DNA from: Megaustenia siamemsis
Lineage: Eukaryota; Mollusca; Gastropoda; Stylommatophora; Ariophantidae
Reading direction: 5' to 3'
Assembly: GCA_032433765.1 (NCBI GenBank)
Contig: JAVIAB010000160.1
Coordinates: 30,796,121-30,860,120, forward strand
DNA length: 64,000 nucleotides
How positions within the stretch are numbered: the stretch's first letter is position 1; every line of letters begins with the position of its first letter. The notes beneath the pieces were generated by a model. It saw nothing but the letters and a program-made list of their open reading frames with translations, was not told where the DNA came from and searched no databases. The translations under genes were made by a program, and so were the position numbers. Positions 11,801-24,700 of the stretch are shown here, one piece after another.

Positions 11801-14800
11801 ATCCGATGGCTAGCCTTTTCTGGGTAGTGAGATCCGATGGCTTGCTCTCTATGGGTAGTGAGATCCGATGGCTTGCTCTCTATGGGTAGTGAGATCCGAT
11901 GGCTAGCCTTTTCTGGGTTATGAGATCCGATGGCTTGCTCTCTATGGGTAGTGAGATCCGATGGCTTGCTCTATGGGTAGTGAGATCCGATGGCTAGCCT
12001 TTTCTGGGTTGAGATCCGATGGCTTGCTCTCTATGGGTAGTGAGATCCGATGGCTTGCTCTCTATGGGTAGTGAGATCCGATGGCTAGCCTTTCTGGTTA
12101 TGAGATCCGATGGCTTGCTCTCTATGGGTAGTGAGATCCGATGGCTTGCTCTCTATGGGTAGTGAGATCCGATGGCTAGCTCTTTATGGGTAGTGAGATC
12201 CGATGGCTTGCTCCTCTTCTGGGTAGTGAGATCCGATGGCTTGCTCTCTATGGGTAGTGAGATCCGATGGCTAGCCTTTTCTGGGTTATGAGATCCGATG
12301 GCTTGCTCTCTATGGGTAGTGAGATCCGATGGCTTGCTCTCTATGGGTAGTAGATCCGATGGCTAGCCTTTTTGTATGAGATCCGATGGCTTGCTCTCTA
12401 TGGGTAGTGAGATCCGATGGCTAGCCTTTTCTGGGTATGAGATCCGATGGCTTGCTCTCTATGGGTAGTGAGATCCGATGGCTTGCTCTCTATGGGTAGT
12501 GAGATCCGATGGCTAGCCTTTTCTGGGTAGTGAGATCCGATGGCTTGCTCTCTATGGGTAGTGAGATCCGATGGCTTGCTCTCTATGGGTAGTGAGATCC
12601 GATGGCTAGCCTTTTCTGGGTTATGAGATCCGATGGCTTGCTCTCTATGGGTAGTGAGATCCGATGGCTTGCTCTCTATGGGTAGTGAGATCCATGGCTA
12701 GCCTTTTCTGGTTATGAGATCCGATGGCTTGCTCTCTATGGGTAGTGAGATCCGATGGCTTGCTCTCTATGGGTAGTGAGATCCGATGGCTAGCCTTTTC
12801 TGGGTTCTGAGATCCGATGGCTTGCTCTCTATGGGTAGTGAGATCCGATGGCTTGCTCTCTGTGGGTAGTGAGATCCGATGGCTAGCCTTTTCTGTGTAG
12901 TGAGATCCGATGGCTTGCTCTCTATGGGTAGTGAGATCCGATGGCTAGCCTTTTCTGTGTAGTGAGATCCGATGGCTTGCTCTCTATGGGTAGTGAGATC
13001 CGATGGCTAGCCTTTCTGGGTAGTGAGATCCGATGGCTTGCTCTCTATGGGTAGTGAGATCCGATGGCTTGCTCTCTATGGGTAGTGAGATCCGATGGCT
13101 TGCTCTCTATGGGTAGTGAGATCCGATGGCTAGCCTTTTCTGGGTTATGAGATCCGATGGCTTGCTCTCTATGGGTAGTGAGATCCGATGGCTAGCCTTT
13201 TCTGTGGGTAGTGAGATCCGATGGCTTGCTCTCTATGGGTAGTGAGATCCGATGGCTAGCCTTTTCTGTGTAGTGAGATCCGATGGCTTGCTCTCTATGG
13301 GTAGTGAGATCCGATGGCTAGCCTTTTCTGTGTAGTGGATCCGATGGCTTGCTCTCTATGGGTAGTGAGATCCGATGGCTTGCTCTCTATGGGTAGTGAG
13401 ATCCGATGGCTTGCTCTCTATGGGTAGTTAGATCCGATGGCTAGCCTTTTCTGGGTTATGAGATCCGATGGCTTGCTCTCTATGGGTAGTGAGATCCGAT
13501 GGCTAGCCTTTTCTGGTTATGAGATCCGATGGCTTGCTCTCTATGGGTAGTGAGATCCGATGGCTTGCTCTCTATGGGTAGTGAGATCCGATGGCTAGCC
13601 TTTCTGTGTAGTGAGATCCGATGGCTTGCTCTCTATGGGTAGTGAGATCCGATGGCTTGCTCTCTATGGGTAGTGAGATCCGATGGCTAGCCTTTTCTGG
13701 GTTATGAGATCCGATGGCTTGCTCTCTATGGGTAGTGAGATCCGATGGCTTGCTCTCTATGGGTAGTGAGATCCGATGGCTAGCCTTTTCTGGGTTATGA
13801 GATCCGATGGCTTGCTCTCTATGGGTAGTGAGATCCGATGGCTTGCTCTCTATGGTAGTTAGATCCGATGGCTAGCCTTTTCTGGGTTATGAGATTCGAT
13901 GGCTTGCTCTCTATTGGTAGTGAGATCCGATGGCTAGCCTTTTCTGGGTTATGAAATTCGATGGCTTGCTCTCTATGGGTAGTTAGATCCGATGGCTAGC
14001 CTTTCTGGGTTATGAGATCCGATGGCTTGCTCTCTTGGGTAGTGAGATCCGATGGCTTGCTCTCTATGGGTAGTGAGATCCGATGGCTAGCCTTTTCTGG
14101 TTATGAGATCCGATGGCTTGCTCTCTATGGGTAGTGAGATCCGATGGCTAGCCTTTTCTTGGTTTTGAGATCCGATGGCTTGCTCTCTATGGGTAGTGAG
14201 ATCCGATGGCTTGCTCTCTATGGGTAGTGAGATCCGATGGCTTGCTCTCTATGGTAGTTAGATCCGATGGCTTGCTCTCTATGGGTAGTGAGATCCGATG
14301 GCTTGCTCTCTATGGGTAGTTAGATCCGATGGCTAGCCTTCTCTGGGTAGTGAGATCCGATGGCTTGCTCTCTATGTAGTGAGATCCGATGGCTTGCTTT
14401 TCTGGGTAGTGAGATCCGATGGCTTGCTCTCTATGGGTTGAGATCCGATGGCTAGCCTTTCTGGGTTATGAGATCCGATGGCTTGCTCTCTATGGGTAGT
14501 GAGATCCGATGGCTAGCTTTCTGGGTTATGAGATCCGATGGCTTGCTCTCTATGGGTAGTGAGATCCGATGGCTTGCTCTCTATGGGTAGTGAGATCCGA
14601 TGGCTAGCCTTTTCTGGGTTATGAGATCCGATGGCTTGCTCTCTATGGGTAGTGAGATCCGATGGCTTGCTCTCTATGGGTAGTGAGATCCGATGGCTAG
14701 CCTTTTCTGGGTTATGAGATCCGATGGCTTGCTCTCTATGGGTAGTGAGATCCGATGGCTTGCTCTCTATGGGTAGTGAGATCCGATGGCTTGCTCTCTA

Positions 14801-15978
14801 TGGGTAGTGAGATCCGATGGCTTGCTCTTATGGGTAGTGAGATCCGATGGCTTGCTCTCTATGGGTAGTGAGATCCGATGGCTAGCCTTTTCTGGGTTAT
14901 GAGATCCGATGGCTTGCTCTCTATGGGTAGTTGATCCGATGGCTAGCCTTTTCTGGTTATGAGATCCGATGGCTTGCTCTCTATGGGTAGTGAGATCCGA
15001 TGGCTTGCTCTCTATGGGTAGTGAGATCCGATGGCTAGCCTTTTCTGGGTTATGAGATCCGATGGCTTGCTCTCTATGGGTAGTGAGATCCGATGGCTAG
15101 CCTTTTCTGGGTTATGAGATCCGATGGCTTGCTCTCTATGGGTAGTGAGATCCGATGGCTTGCTCTCTATGGGTAGTGAGATCCGATGGCTTGCTCTCTA
15201 TGGGTAGTGAGATCCGATGGCTTGCTCTCTATGGGTAGTGAGATCCGATGGCTTGCTCTCTATGGGTAGTGAGATCCGATGGCTTGCTCTCTATGGGTAG
15301 TTAGATCCGATGGCTAGCTTTTCTAGGTAGTTAGATCCGATGGCTAGCCTTTTCTGGGTTATGAGATCGATGGCTTGCTCTCTATGGGTAGTGAGATCCG
15401 ATGGCTAGCCTTTTCTGGGTTATGAAATCGATGGCTTGCTCTCTATGGGTAGTTAGATCCGATGGCTAGCCTTTTCTGGTATGAGATCCGATGGCTTGCT
15501 CTCTATGGGTAGTGAGATCCGATGGCTTGCTCTCTATGGGTAGTGAGATCCGATGGCTAGCCTTTTCTGGGTTATGAGATCCGATGGCTTGCTCTCTATG
15601 GGTAGTGAGATCCGATGGCTTGCTCTCTATGGGTAGTGAGATCCGATGGCTAGCCTTTTCTGGGTTATGAGATCCGATGGCTTGCTCTCTATGGGTAGTG
15701 AGATCCGATGGCTTGCTCTCTATGGGTAGTGAGATCCGATGGCTAGCCTTTTCTGGGTTATGAGATCCGATGGCTTGCTCTCTATGGGTAGTGAGATCCG
15801 ATGGCTTGCTCTCTATGGGTAGTGAGATCCGATGGCTTGCTCTCTATGGGTAGTGAGATCCGATGGCTTGCTCTCTATGGGTAGTTAGATCCGATGGCTT
15901 GCTCTCTATGGGTAGTGAGATCCGATGGCTTGCTCTCTATGGGTAGTGAGATCCGATGGCTTGCTCTCTATGGGTAGT
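8804..15978 (+). repeat. Eroded satellite, no intact HOR core
   Basis: T1, T2 and T3 monomers continue without a break, but no intact T6-T1-T5 or T4 pair is present. Traces remain: a T4-like monomer at 10578 with a T2-like ending, a T6-like ttct and half-converted T5 (12852), a shortened T4-like monomer near 15318, and BamHI sites at 9672, 9980 and 13337 that mark core monomer 9/10 in other copies. Many monomers are 28-30 bp through loss in the TTTT, GGG or CTCTCT runs. Either an older, decayed part of the array or lower consensus quality would explain this. Confidence 0.8.
12195..12227 (+). repeat. Chimeric 33-bp monomer
   Basis: The tail reads cttgctcctcttctgggtagt: T1 at its left, T2/T3-like from tcttctggg on. 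It looks like an out-of-register join of T1 and T2 inside one monomer, adding two bases. Confidence 0.7.
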
Positions 15979-16532
15979 TAGATCCGATGGCTAGTCTTTT
16001 CTAGGTAGTTAGATCCGATGGCTAGCCTTTTCTGGTTATGAGATTCGATGGCTTGCTCTCTATGGGTAGTGAGATCCGATGGCTAGCCTTTTCTGGGTTA
16101 TGAGATTCGATGGCTTGCTCTCTATGGGTAGTAGATCCGATGGCTAGCTTTTCTGGTTATGAGATCCGATGGCTTGCTCTCTATGGGTAGTGAGATCCGA
16201 TGGCTTGCTCTCTATGGGTAGTGAGATCCGATGGCTAGCCTTTTCTGGGTTATGAGATCCGATGGCTTGCTCTCTATGGGTAGTGAGATCCGATGGCTAG
16301 CCTTTTCTGGGTTATGAGATCCGATGGCTTGCTCTCTATGGGTAGTGAGATCCGATGGCTTGCTCTCTATGGGTAGTTAGATCCGATGGCTTGCTCTCTA
16401 TGGGTAGTTAGATCCGATGGCTTGCTCTCTATGGGTAGTGAGATCCGATGGCTTGCTCTCTATGGGTAGTTAGATCCGATGGCTTGCTCTCTATGGGTAG
16501 TTAGATCCGATGGCTAGTCTTTTCTAGGTAGT
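15979..16532 (+). repeat. T4 pair without a core start
   Basis: T4 tails at 15991 and 16514, 523 bp apart (17 monomers less four lost bases). The monomers upstream have the usual t-junction T1, but 1,085 bp upstream, where T5 would be expected, there is none. It therefore represents only the right end of a higher-order repeat, followed by a new core at 17089. Confidence 0.8.
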
Positions 16533-17088
16533 TAGATCCGATGGCTAGCCTTTTCTGGGTTATGAGATCGATGGCTTGCTCTCTATGGGTAGTGAGATCC
16601 GATGGCTAGCCTTTTCTGGTTATGAGATCCGATGGCTTGCTCTCTATGGGTAGTTAGATCCGATGGCTAGCCTTTTCTGGGTTATGAGATCCGATGGCTT
16701 GCTCTCTATGGGTAGTGAGATCCGATGGCTAGCCTTTTCTGGGTTATGAGATCCGATGGCTTGCTCTCTATGGGTAGTGAGATCCGATGGCTTGCTCTCT
16801 ATGGGTAGTGAGATCCGATGGCTAGCCTTTTCTGGGTAGTGAGATCCGATGGCTTGCTCTCTATGGGTAGTGAGATCCGATGGCTTGCTCTCTATGGGTA
16901 GTGAGATCCGATGGCTAGCCTTTTCTGGGTTATGAGATCCGATGGCTTGCTCTCTATGGGTAGTGAGATCCGATGGCTTGCTCTCTATGGGTAGTGAGAT
17001 CCAATGGCTAGCCTTTTCTGGGTTATGAGATCCGATGGCTTGCTCTCTATGGGTAGTGAGATCCGATGGCTTGCTCTCTATGGGTAGT

Positions 17089-18785
17089 GAGATCCGATGG
17101 CTAGCCTTTCTGGGTTCTGAGATCCGATGGCTTGCTCTCTATGGGTAGTGAGATCCGATGGCTCGCTCTCTGTGGGTAGTGAGATCCGATGGCTTGCTCT
17201 CTATGGGTAGTGAGATCCGATGGCTAGCCTTTTCTGTGTAGTGAGATCCGATGGCTTGCTCTCTATGGGTAGTGAGATCCGATGGCTAGCCTTTTCTGTG
17301 TAGTGAGATCCGATGGCTTGCTCTCTATGGGTAGTGAGATCCGATGGCTAGCCTTTTCTGTGTAGTGGATCCGATGGCTTGCTCTCTATGGGTAGTGAGA
17401 TCCGATGGCTTGCTCTCTATGGGTAGTGAGATCCGATGGCTTGCTCTCTATGGGTAGTTAGATCCGATGGCTAGCCTTTTCTGGGTTATGAGATCCGATG
17501 GCTTGCTCTCTATGGGTAGTGAGATCCGATGGCTAGCCTTTTCTGGGTTATGAGATCCGATGGCTTGCTCTCTATGGGTAGTGAGATCCGATGGCTTGCT
17601 CTCTATGGGTAGTGAGATCCGATGGCTAGCCTTTTCTGTGTAGTGAGATCCGATGGCTTGCTCTCTATGGGTAGTGAGATCCGATGGCTTGCTCTCTATG
17701 GGTAGTGAGATCCGATGGCTAGCCTTTTCTGGGTTATGAGATCCGATGGCTTGCTCTCTATGGGTAGTGAGATCCGATGGCTTGCTCTCTATGGGTAGTG
17801 AGATCCGATGGCTAGCCTTTTCTGGGTATGAGATCCGATGGCTTGCTCTCTATGGGTAGTGAGATCCGATGGCTTGCTCTCTATGGGTAGTTAGATCCGA
17901 TGGCTAGCCTTTCTGGGTTATGAGATTCGATGGCTTGCTCTCTATGGGTAGTGAGATCCGATGGCTAGCCTTTCCTGGGTTATGAAATTCGATGGCTTGC
18001 TCTCTATGGGTAGTTAGATCCGATGGCTAGCCTTTTCTGGGTTATGAGATTCGATGGCTTGCTCTCTATGGGTAGTGAGATCCGATGGCTTGCTCTCTAT
18101 GGGTAGTGAGATCCGATGGCTTGCTCTCTATGGGTAGTTAGATCCGATGGCTTGCTCTCTATGGGTAGTTAGATCCGATGGCTTGCTCTCTATGGGTAGT
18201 TAGATCCGATGGCTTGCTCTCTATGGGTAGTTAGATCCGATGGCTAGTCTTTCTAGGTAGTTAGATCCGATGGCTAGCCTTTTCTGGGTTATGAGATCGA
18301 TGGCTTGCTCTCTATGGGTAGTGAGATCCGATGGCTAGCCTTTCTGGGTTATGAGATTCGATGGCTTGCTCTCTATGGGTAGTTAGATCCGATGGCTAGC
18401 CTTTTCTGGGTTATGAGATCCGATGGCTTGCTCTCTATGGGTAGTGAGATCCGATGGCTTGCTCTCTATGGGTAGTGAGATCCGATGGCTAGCCTTTTCT
18501 GGGTTATGAGATCCGATGGCTTGCTCTCTATGGGTAGTGAGATCCGATGGCTAGCCTTTCTGGGTTATGAGATCCGATGGCTTGCTCTCTATGGGTAGTG
18601 AGATCCGATGGCTTGCTCTCTATGGGTAGTTAGATCCGATGGCTTGCTCTCTATGGGTAGTTAGATCCGATGGCTTGCTCTCTATGGGTAGTGAGATCCG
18701 ATGGCTTGCTCTCTATGGGTAGTTAGATCCGATGGCTTGCTCTCTATGGGTAGTTAGATCCGATGGCTAGTCTTTTCTAGGTAGT
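17089..18785 (+). repeat. 55-monomer HOR core, copy 3
   Basis: T6 (30 bp, ttct kept), T1, T5 (tail 17162), T4 tails at 18244 and 18767. T5 to T4 is 1,082 bp and T4 to T4 523 bp, so it holds 55 monomers with a few one-base losses. It carries three phase markers seen in other cores: ccaatgg at 17001 (161 bp before T5), a BamHI site at 17367 and tttcctggg at 17971 (273 bp before T4). It is the only good core inside the otherwise eroded 9-39 kb part. Confidence 0.85.
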
Positions 18786-21700
18786 TAGATCCGATGGCTA
18801 GCCTTTTCTGGGTTATGAGATTCGATGGCTTGCTCTCTATGGGTAGTGAGATCCGATGGCTAGCCTTTTCTGGGTTATGAAATTCGATGGCTTGCTCTCT
18901 ATGGGTAGTTAGATCCGATGGCTAGCCTTTTCTGGGTTATGAGATCCGATGGCTTGCTCTCTATGGGTAGTGAGATCCGATGGCTTGCTCTCTATGGGTA
19001 GTTAGATCCGATGGCTAGCCTTTTCTGGGTTATGAGATCCGATGGCTTGCTCTCTATGGGTAGTGAGATCCGATGGCTTGCTCTCTATGGGTAGTGAGAT
19101 CCGATGGCTAGCTTTTCTGGGTAGTGAGATCCGATGGCTTGCTCTCTATGGGTAGTGAGATCCGATGGCTTGCTCTCTATGGGTAGTGAGATCCGATGGC
19201 TAGCCTTTCTGGGTTATGAGATCCGATGGCTTGCTCTCTATGGGTAGTGAGATCCGATGGCTTGCTCTCTATGGGTAGTGAGATCCGATGGCTAGCCTTT
19301 TCTGGGTTATGAGATCCGATGGCTTGCTCTCTATGGGTAGTGAGATCCGATGGCTAGCCTTTTCTGGGTTATGAGATCCGATGGCTTGCTCTCTATGGGT
19401 AGTGAGATCCGATGGCTTGCTCTCTATGGGTAGTGAGATCCGATGGCTTGCTCTCTATGGGTAGTTAGATCCGATGGCTTGCTCTCTATGGGTAGTTAGA
19501 TCCGATGGCTTGCTCTCTATGGGTAGTGAGATCCGATGGCTAGCCTTTTCTGGGTTATGAGATCCGATGGCTTGCTCTCTATGGGTAGTGAGATCCGATG
19601 GCTTGCTCTCTATGGGTAGTGAGATCCGATGGCTAGCCTTTCTGGGTTATGAGATCCGATGGCTTGCTCTCTGGGTAGTGAGATCCGATGGCTTGCTCTC
19701 TATGGGTAGTGAGATCCGATGGCTAGCCTTTTCTGGGTTGAGATCCGATGGCTTGCTCTCTATGGGTAGTGAGATCCGATGGCTTGCTCTCTATGGGTAG
19801 TGAGATCCGATGGCTTGCTCTCTATGGGTAGTGAGATCCGATGGCTAGCCTTTTCTTGTAGTGAGATCCGATGGCTTGCTCTTATGGGTAGTGAGATCCG
19901 ATGGCTAGCCTTTTCTGGGTAGTGAGATCCGATGGCTTGCTCTATGGGTAGTGAGATCCGATGGCTAGCCTTCTGGGTAGTGAGATCCGATGGCTTGCCT
20001 TATGGGTAGTGAGATCCGATGGCTTGCTCTCTATGGGTAGTGAGATCCGATGGCTAGCCTTTTCTGGGTTATGAGATCCGATGGCTTGCTCTCTATGGGT
20101 AGTGAGATCCGATGGCTTGCTCTCTATGGGTAGTGAGATCCGATGGCTAGCCTTTCTGGTTAGAGATCCGATGGCTTGCTCTCTATGGGTAGTGAGATCC
20201 GATGGCTTGCTCTCTATGGGTAGTGAGATCCGATGGCTAGCCTTTATGGGTATGAGATCCGATGGCTTGCTCTCTATGGGTAGTGAGATCCGATGGCTTG
20301 CTTCTATGGGTAGTGAGATCCGATGGCTTGCTCTTTATGGGTAGTGAGATCCGATGGCTAGCCTTTTCTGGTGTAGTGAGATCCGATGGCTTGCTCTCTA
20401 TGGGTAGTGAGATCCGATGGCTAGCCTTTTCTGGGTTATGAGATCCGATGGCTTGCTCTCTATGGGTAGTGAGATCCGATGGCTTGCTCTCTATGGGTAG
20501 TTAGATCCGATGGCTAGCTCTTTGGTTATGAGATCCGATGGCTTGCTCTCTATGGGTAGTGAGATCCGATGGCTAGCCTTCTGGGTTATGAGATCCGATG
20601 GCTTGCTCTCTATGGGTAGTGAGATCCGATGGCTTGCTCTCTATGGGTAGTGAGATCCGATGGCTAGCTTTTCTGGGTAGTGAGATCCGATGGCTTGCTC
20701 TCTATGGGTAGTGAGATCCGATGGCTTGCTCTCTATGGGTAGTGAGATCCGATGGCTAGCCTTTTCTGGGTTATGAGATCCGATGGCTTGCTCTCTATGG
20801 GTAGTGAGATCCGATGGCTTGCTCTCTATGGGTAGTGAGATCCGATGGCTAGCCTTTTCTGGGTTATGAGATCCGATGGCTTGCTCTCTATGGGTAGTGA
20901 GATCCGATGGCTTGCTCTCTATGGGTAGTGAGATCCGATGGCTAGCTTTTCTGGGTTATGAGATCCGATGGCTTGCTCTCTATGGGTAGTGAGATCCGAT
21001 GGCTTGCTCTTATGGGTAGTGAGATCCGATGGCTAGCCTTTTCTGGGTGTAGTGAGATCCGATGGCTTGCTCTCTATGGGTAGTGAGATCCGATGGCTAG
21101 CCTTTTCTGGGTAGTGAGATCCGATGGCTTGCTCTCTATGGGTAGTGAGATCCGATGGCTAGCCTTTTCTGTGTAGTGAGATCCGATGGCTTGCTCTCTA
21201 TGGGTAGTGAGATCCGATGGCTTGCTCTCTATGGGTAGTGAGATCCGATGGCTTGCTCTCTATGGGTAGTGAGATCCGATGGCTAGCCTTTCTGGGTTAT
21301 GAGATCCGATGGCTTGCTCTCTATGGGTAGTGAGATCCGATGGCTAGCCTTTCTGGGTAGTGAGATCCGATGGCTTGCTCTCTATGGGTAGTGAGATCCG
21401 ATGGCTAGCCTTTTCTGGGTAGTGAGATCCGATGGCTTGCTCTCTATGGGTAGTGAGATCCGATGGCTAGCCTTTTCTGGGTTAGTGAGATCCGATGGCT
21501 TGCTCTCTATGGGTAGTGAGATCCGATGGCTTGCTCTCTATGGGTAGTGAGATCCGATGGCTTGCTCTCTATGGGTAGTGAGATCCGATGGCTAGCCTTT
21601 TCTGGGTTATGAGATCCGATGGCTTGCTCTCTATGGGTAGTGAGATCCGATGGCTAGCCTTTTCTGGGGTATGAGATCCGATGGCTTGCTCTCTATGGGT

Positions 21701-24700
21701 AGTGAGATCCGATGGCTTGCTCTCTATGGGTAGTGAGATCCGATGGCTAGCCTTTCTGGTGTTGAGATCCGATGGCTTGCTCTCTATGGGTAGTGAGATC
21801 CGATGGCTTGCTCTCTATGGGTAGTGAGATCCGATGGCTAGCCTTTCTGGGTATGAGATCCGATGGCTTGCTCTCTATGGGTAGTGAGATCCGATGGCTT
21901 GCTCTCTATGGGTAGTGAGATCCGATGGCTAGCCTTTTCTGGGTTATGAGATCCGATGGCTTGCTCTCTATGGGTAGTGAGATCCGATGGCTTGCTCTCT
22001 ATGGGTAGTGAGATCCGATGGCTAGCCTTTTCTGGGTTATGAGATTCGATGGCTTGCTCTCTATGGGTAGTGAGATCCGATGGCTAGCCTTTCTGGGTAT
22101 GAGATCCGATGGCTTGCTCTCTATGGGTAGTGAGATCCGATGGCTAGCCTTTCTGGGTTATGAGATCCGATGGCTTGCTCTCTATGGGTAGTGAGATCCG
22201 ATGGCTTGCTCTCTATGGGTAGTGAGATCCGATGGCTAGCCTTTTCTGGGTTATGAGATCCGATGGCTTGCTCTCTATGGGTAGTGAGATCCGATGGCTA
22301 GCTTTCTGGTTAGTGAGATCCGATGGCTTGCTCTCTATGGGTAGTGAGATCCGATGGCTTGCTCTCTATGGGTAGTGAGATCCGATGGCTTGCTCTCTAT
22401 GGGTAGTAGATCCGATGGCTTGCTCTCTATGGGTAGTTAGATCCGATGGCTTGCTCTCTATGGGTAGTAGATCCGATGGCTTGCTCTCTATGGGTAGAGA
22501 TCCGATGGCTAGTCTTTTCTGGGTAGTGAGATCCGATGGCTAGCCTTTTCTGGTTATGAGATCGATGGCTTGCTCTCTATGGGTAGTGAGATCCGATGGC
22601 TAGCCTTTTCTGGGTTATGAGATCCGATGGCTTGCTCTCTATGGGTAGTGAGATCCGATGGCTAGCCTTTCTGGGTTATGAGATCCGATGGCTTGCTCTC
22701 TATGGGTAGTGAGATCCGATGGCTTGCTCTCTATGGGTAGTTAGATCCGATGGCTAGCCTTTCTGGGTTATGAGATCCGATGGCTTGCTCTCTATGGGTA
22801 GTGAGATCCGATGGCTTGCTCTCTATGGGTAGTGAGATCCGATGGCTAGCCTTTTCTGGGTAGTGAGATCCGATGGCTTGCTCTCTATGGGTAGTGAGAT
22901 CCGATGGCTTGCTCTCTATGGGTAGTGAGATCCGATGGCTAGCCTTTTCTGGGTTATGAGATCCGATGGCTTGCTCTCTATGGGTAGTGAGATCCGATGG
23001 CTAGCCTTTTCTGGGTATGAGATCCGATGGCTTGCTCTCTATGGGTAGTGAGATCCGATGGCTTGCTCTCTATGGGTAGTGAGATCCGATGGCTAGCCTT
23101 TTCTGGGTTATGAGATCCGATGGCTTGCTCTCTATGGGTAGTGAGATCCGATGGCTTGCTCTCTATGGGTAGTGAGATCCGATGGCTAGCCTTTTCTGGG
23201 TAGTGAGATCCGATGGCTTGCTCTCTATGGTAGTGAGATCCGATGGCTTGCTCTCTATGGGTAGTGAGATCCGATGGCTAGCCTTTCTGGGTTATGAGAT
23301 CCGATGGCTTGCTCTCTATGGGTAGTGAGATCCGATGGCTTGCTCTCTATGGGTAGTGAGATCCGATGGCTAGCCTTTTCTGGGTTATGAGATCCGATGG
23401 CTTGCTCTCTATGGGTAGTGAGATCCGATGGCTAGCCTTTTAGGGTTATGAGATCCGATGGCTGCTCTCTATGGGTAGTGAGATCCGATGGCTTGCTCTC
23501 TATGGGTAGTGAGATCCGATGGCTTGCTCTCTATGGTAGTTAGATCCGATGGCTTGCTCTCTATGGGTAGTGAGATCCGATGGCTTGCTCTCTATGGGTA
23601 GTGAGATCCGATGGCTAGCCTTTTCTGGGTTATGAGATCCGATGGCTTGCTCTCTATGGGTAGTGAGATCCGATGGCTTGCTCTCTATGGGTAGTGAGAT
23701 CCGATGGCTAGCCTTTTCTGGGTTATGAGATCCGATGGCTTGCTCTCTATGGGTAGTGAGATCCGATGGCTTGCTCTCTATGGGTAGTGAGATCCGATGG
23801 CTAGCCTTTTCTGGGTTATGAGATCCGATGGCTTGCTCTCTATGGGTAGTGAGATCCGATGGCTAGCTCTCTGTGGTTAGTGAGATCCGATGGCTTGCTC
23901 TCTATGGGTAGTGAGATCCGATGGCTTGCTTCTATGGTAGTGAGATCCGATGGCTTGCTCTTATGGGTAGTGAGATCCGATGGCTAGCTTTCTATGTGTA
24001 GTGAGATCCGATGGCTTGCTCTCTATGGGTAGTGAGATCCGATGGCTAGCCTTTTCTGGGTAGTGAGATCCGATGGCTTGCTCTCTATGGGTAGTGAGAT
24101 CCGATGGCTTGCTCTCTATGGGTAGTGAGATCCGATGGCTAGCCTTTTCTGGGTTATGAGATCCGATGGCTTGCTCTCTATGGGTAGTGAGATCCGATGG
24201 CTTGCTCTCTATGGGTAGTGAGATCCGATGGCTAGCCTTTTCTGGTTATGAGATCCGATGGCTTGCTCTCTATGGGTAGTGAGATCCGATGGCTTGCTCT
24301 CTATGGGTAGTGAGATCCGATGGCTAGCTTTTCTGGGTTATGAGATCCGATGGCTTGCTCTCTATGGGTAGTGAGATCCGATGGCTAGCCTTTTCTGGGT
24401 TATGAGATCCGATGGCTTGCTCTCTATGGGTAGTGAGATCCGATGGCTTGCTCTCTATGGGTAGTGAGATCCGATGGCTAGCCTTTTCTGTGTAGTGAGA
24501 TCCGATGGCTTGCTCTCTATGGGTAGTGAGATCCGATGGCTTGCTCTCTATGGGTAGTGAGATCCGATGGCTAGCCTTTTCTGGGTTATGAGATCCGATG
24601 GCTTGCTCTCTATGGGTAGTGAGATCCGATGGCTTGCTCTCTATGGGTAGTGAGATCCGATGGCTAGCCTTTTCTGGGTTATGAGATCCGATGGCTTGCT

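Noticed and set aside
19567..19800. Open reading frame of 77 codons beginning MACSLWVVRSD
   Set aside because: It is translated satellite. Because 31 is not a multiple of 3, three monomers (93 bp) are read in three frames. T1 has a stop in one frame and T2 in two, so frames normally close quickly; this one stays open only because short monomers here, such as the 28-bp one near 19.67 kb, reset the frame. No start context, domain or codon signal.
20081..20344. Open reading frame of 87 codons of the same repeated peptide
   Set aside because: Same cause: satellite read through several 29-30 bp monomers. The peptide is only the three-frame translation of T1 and T2.
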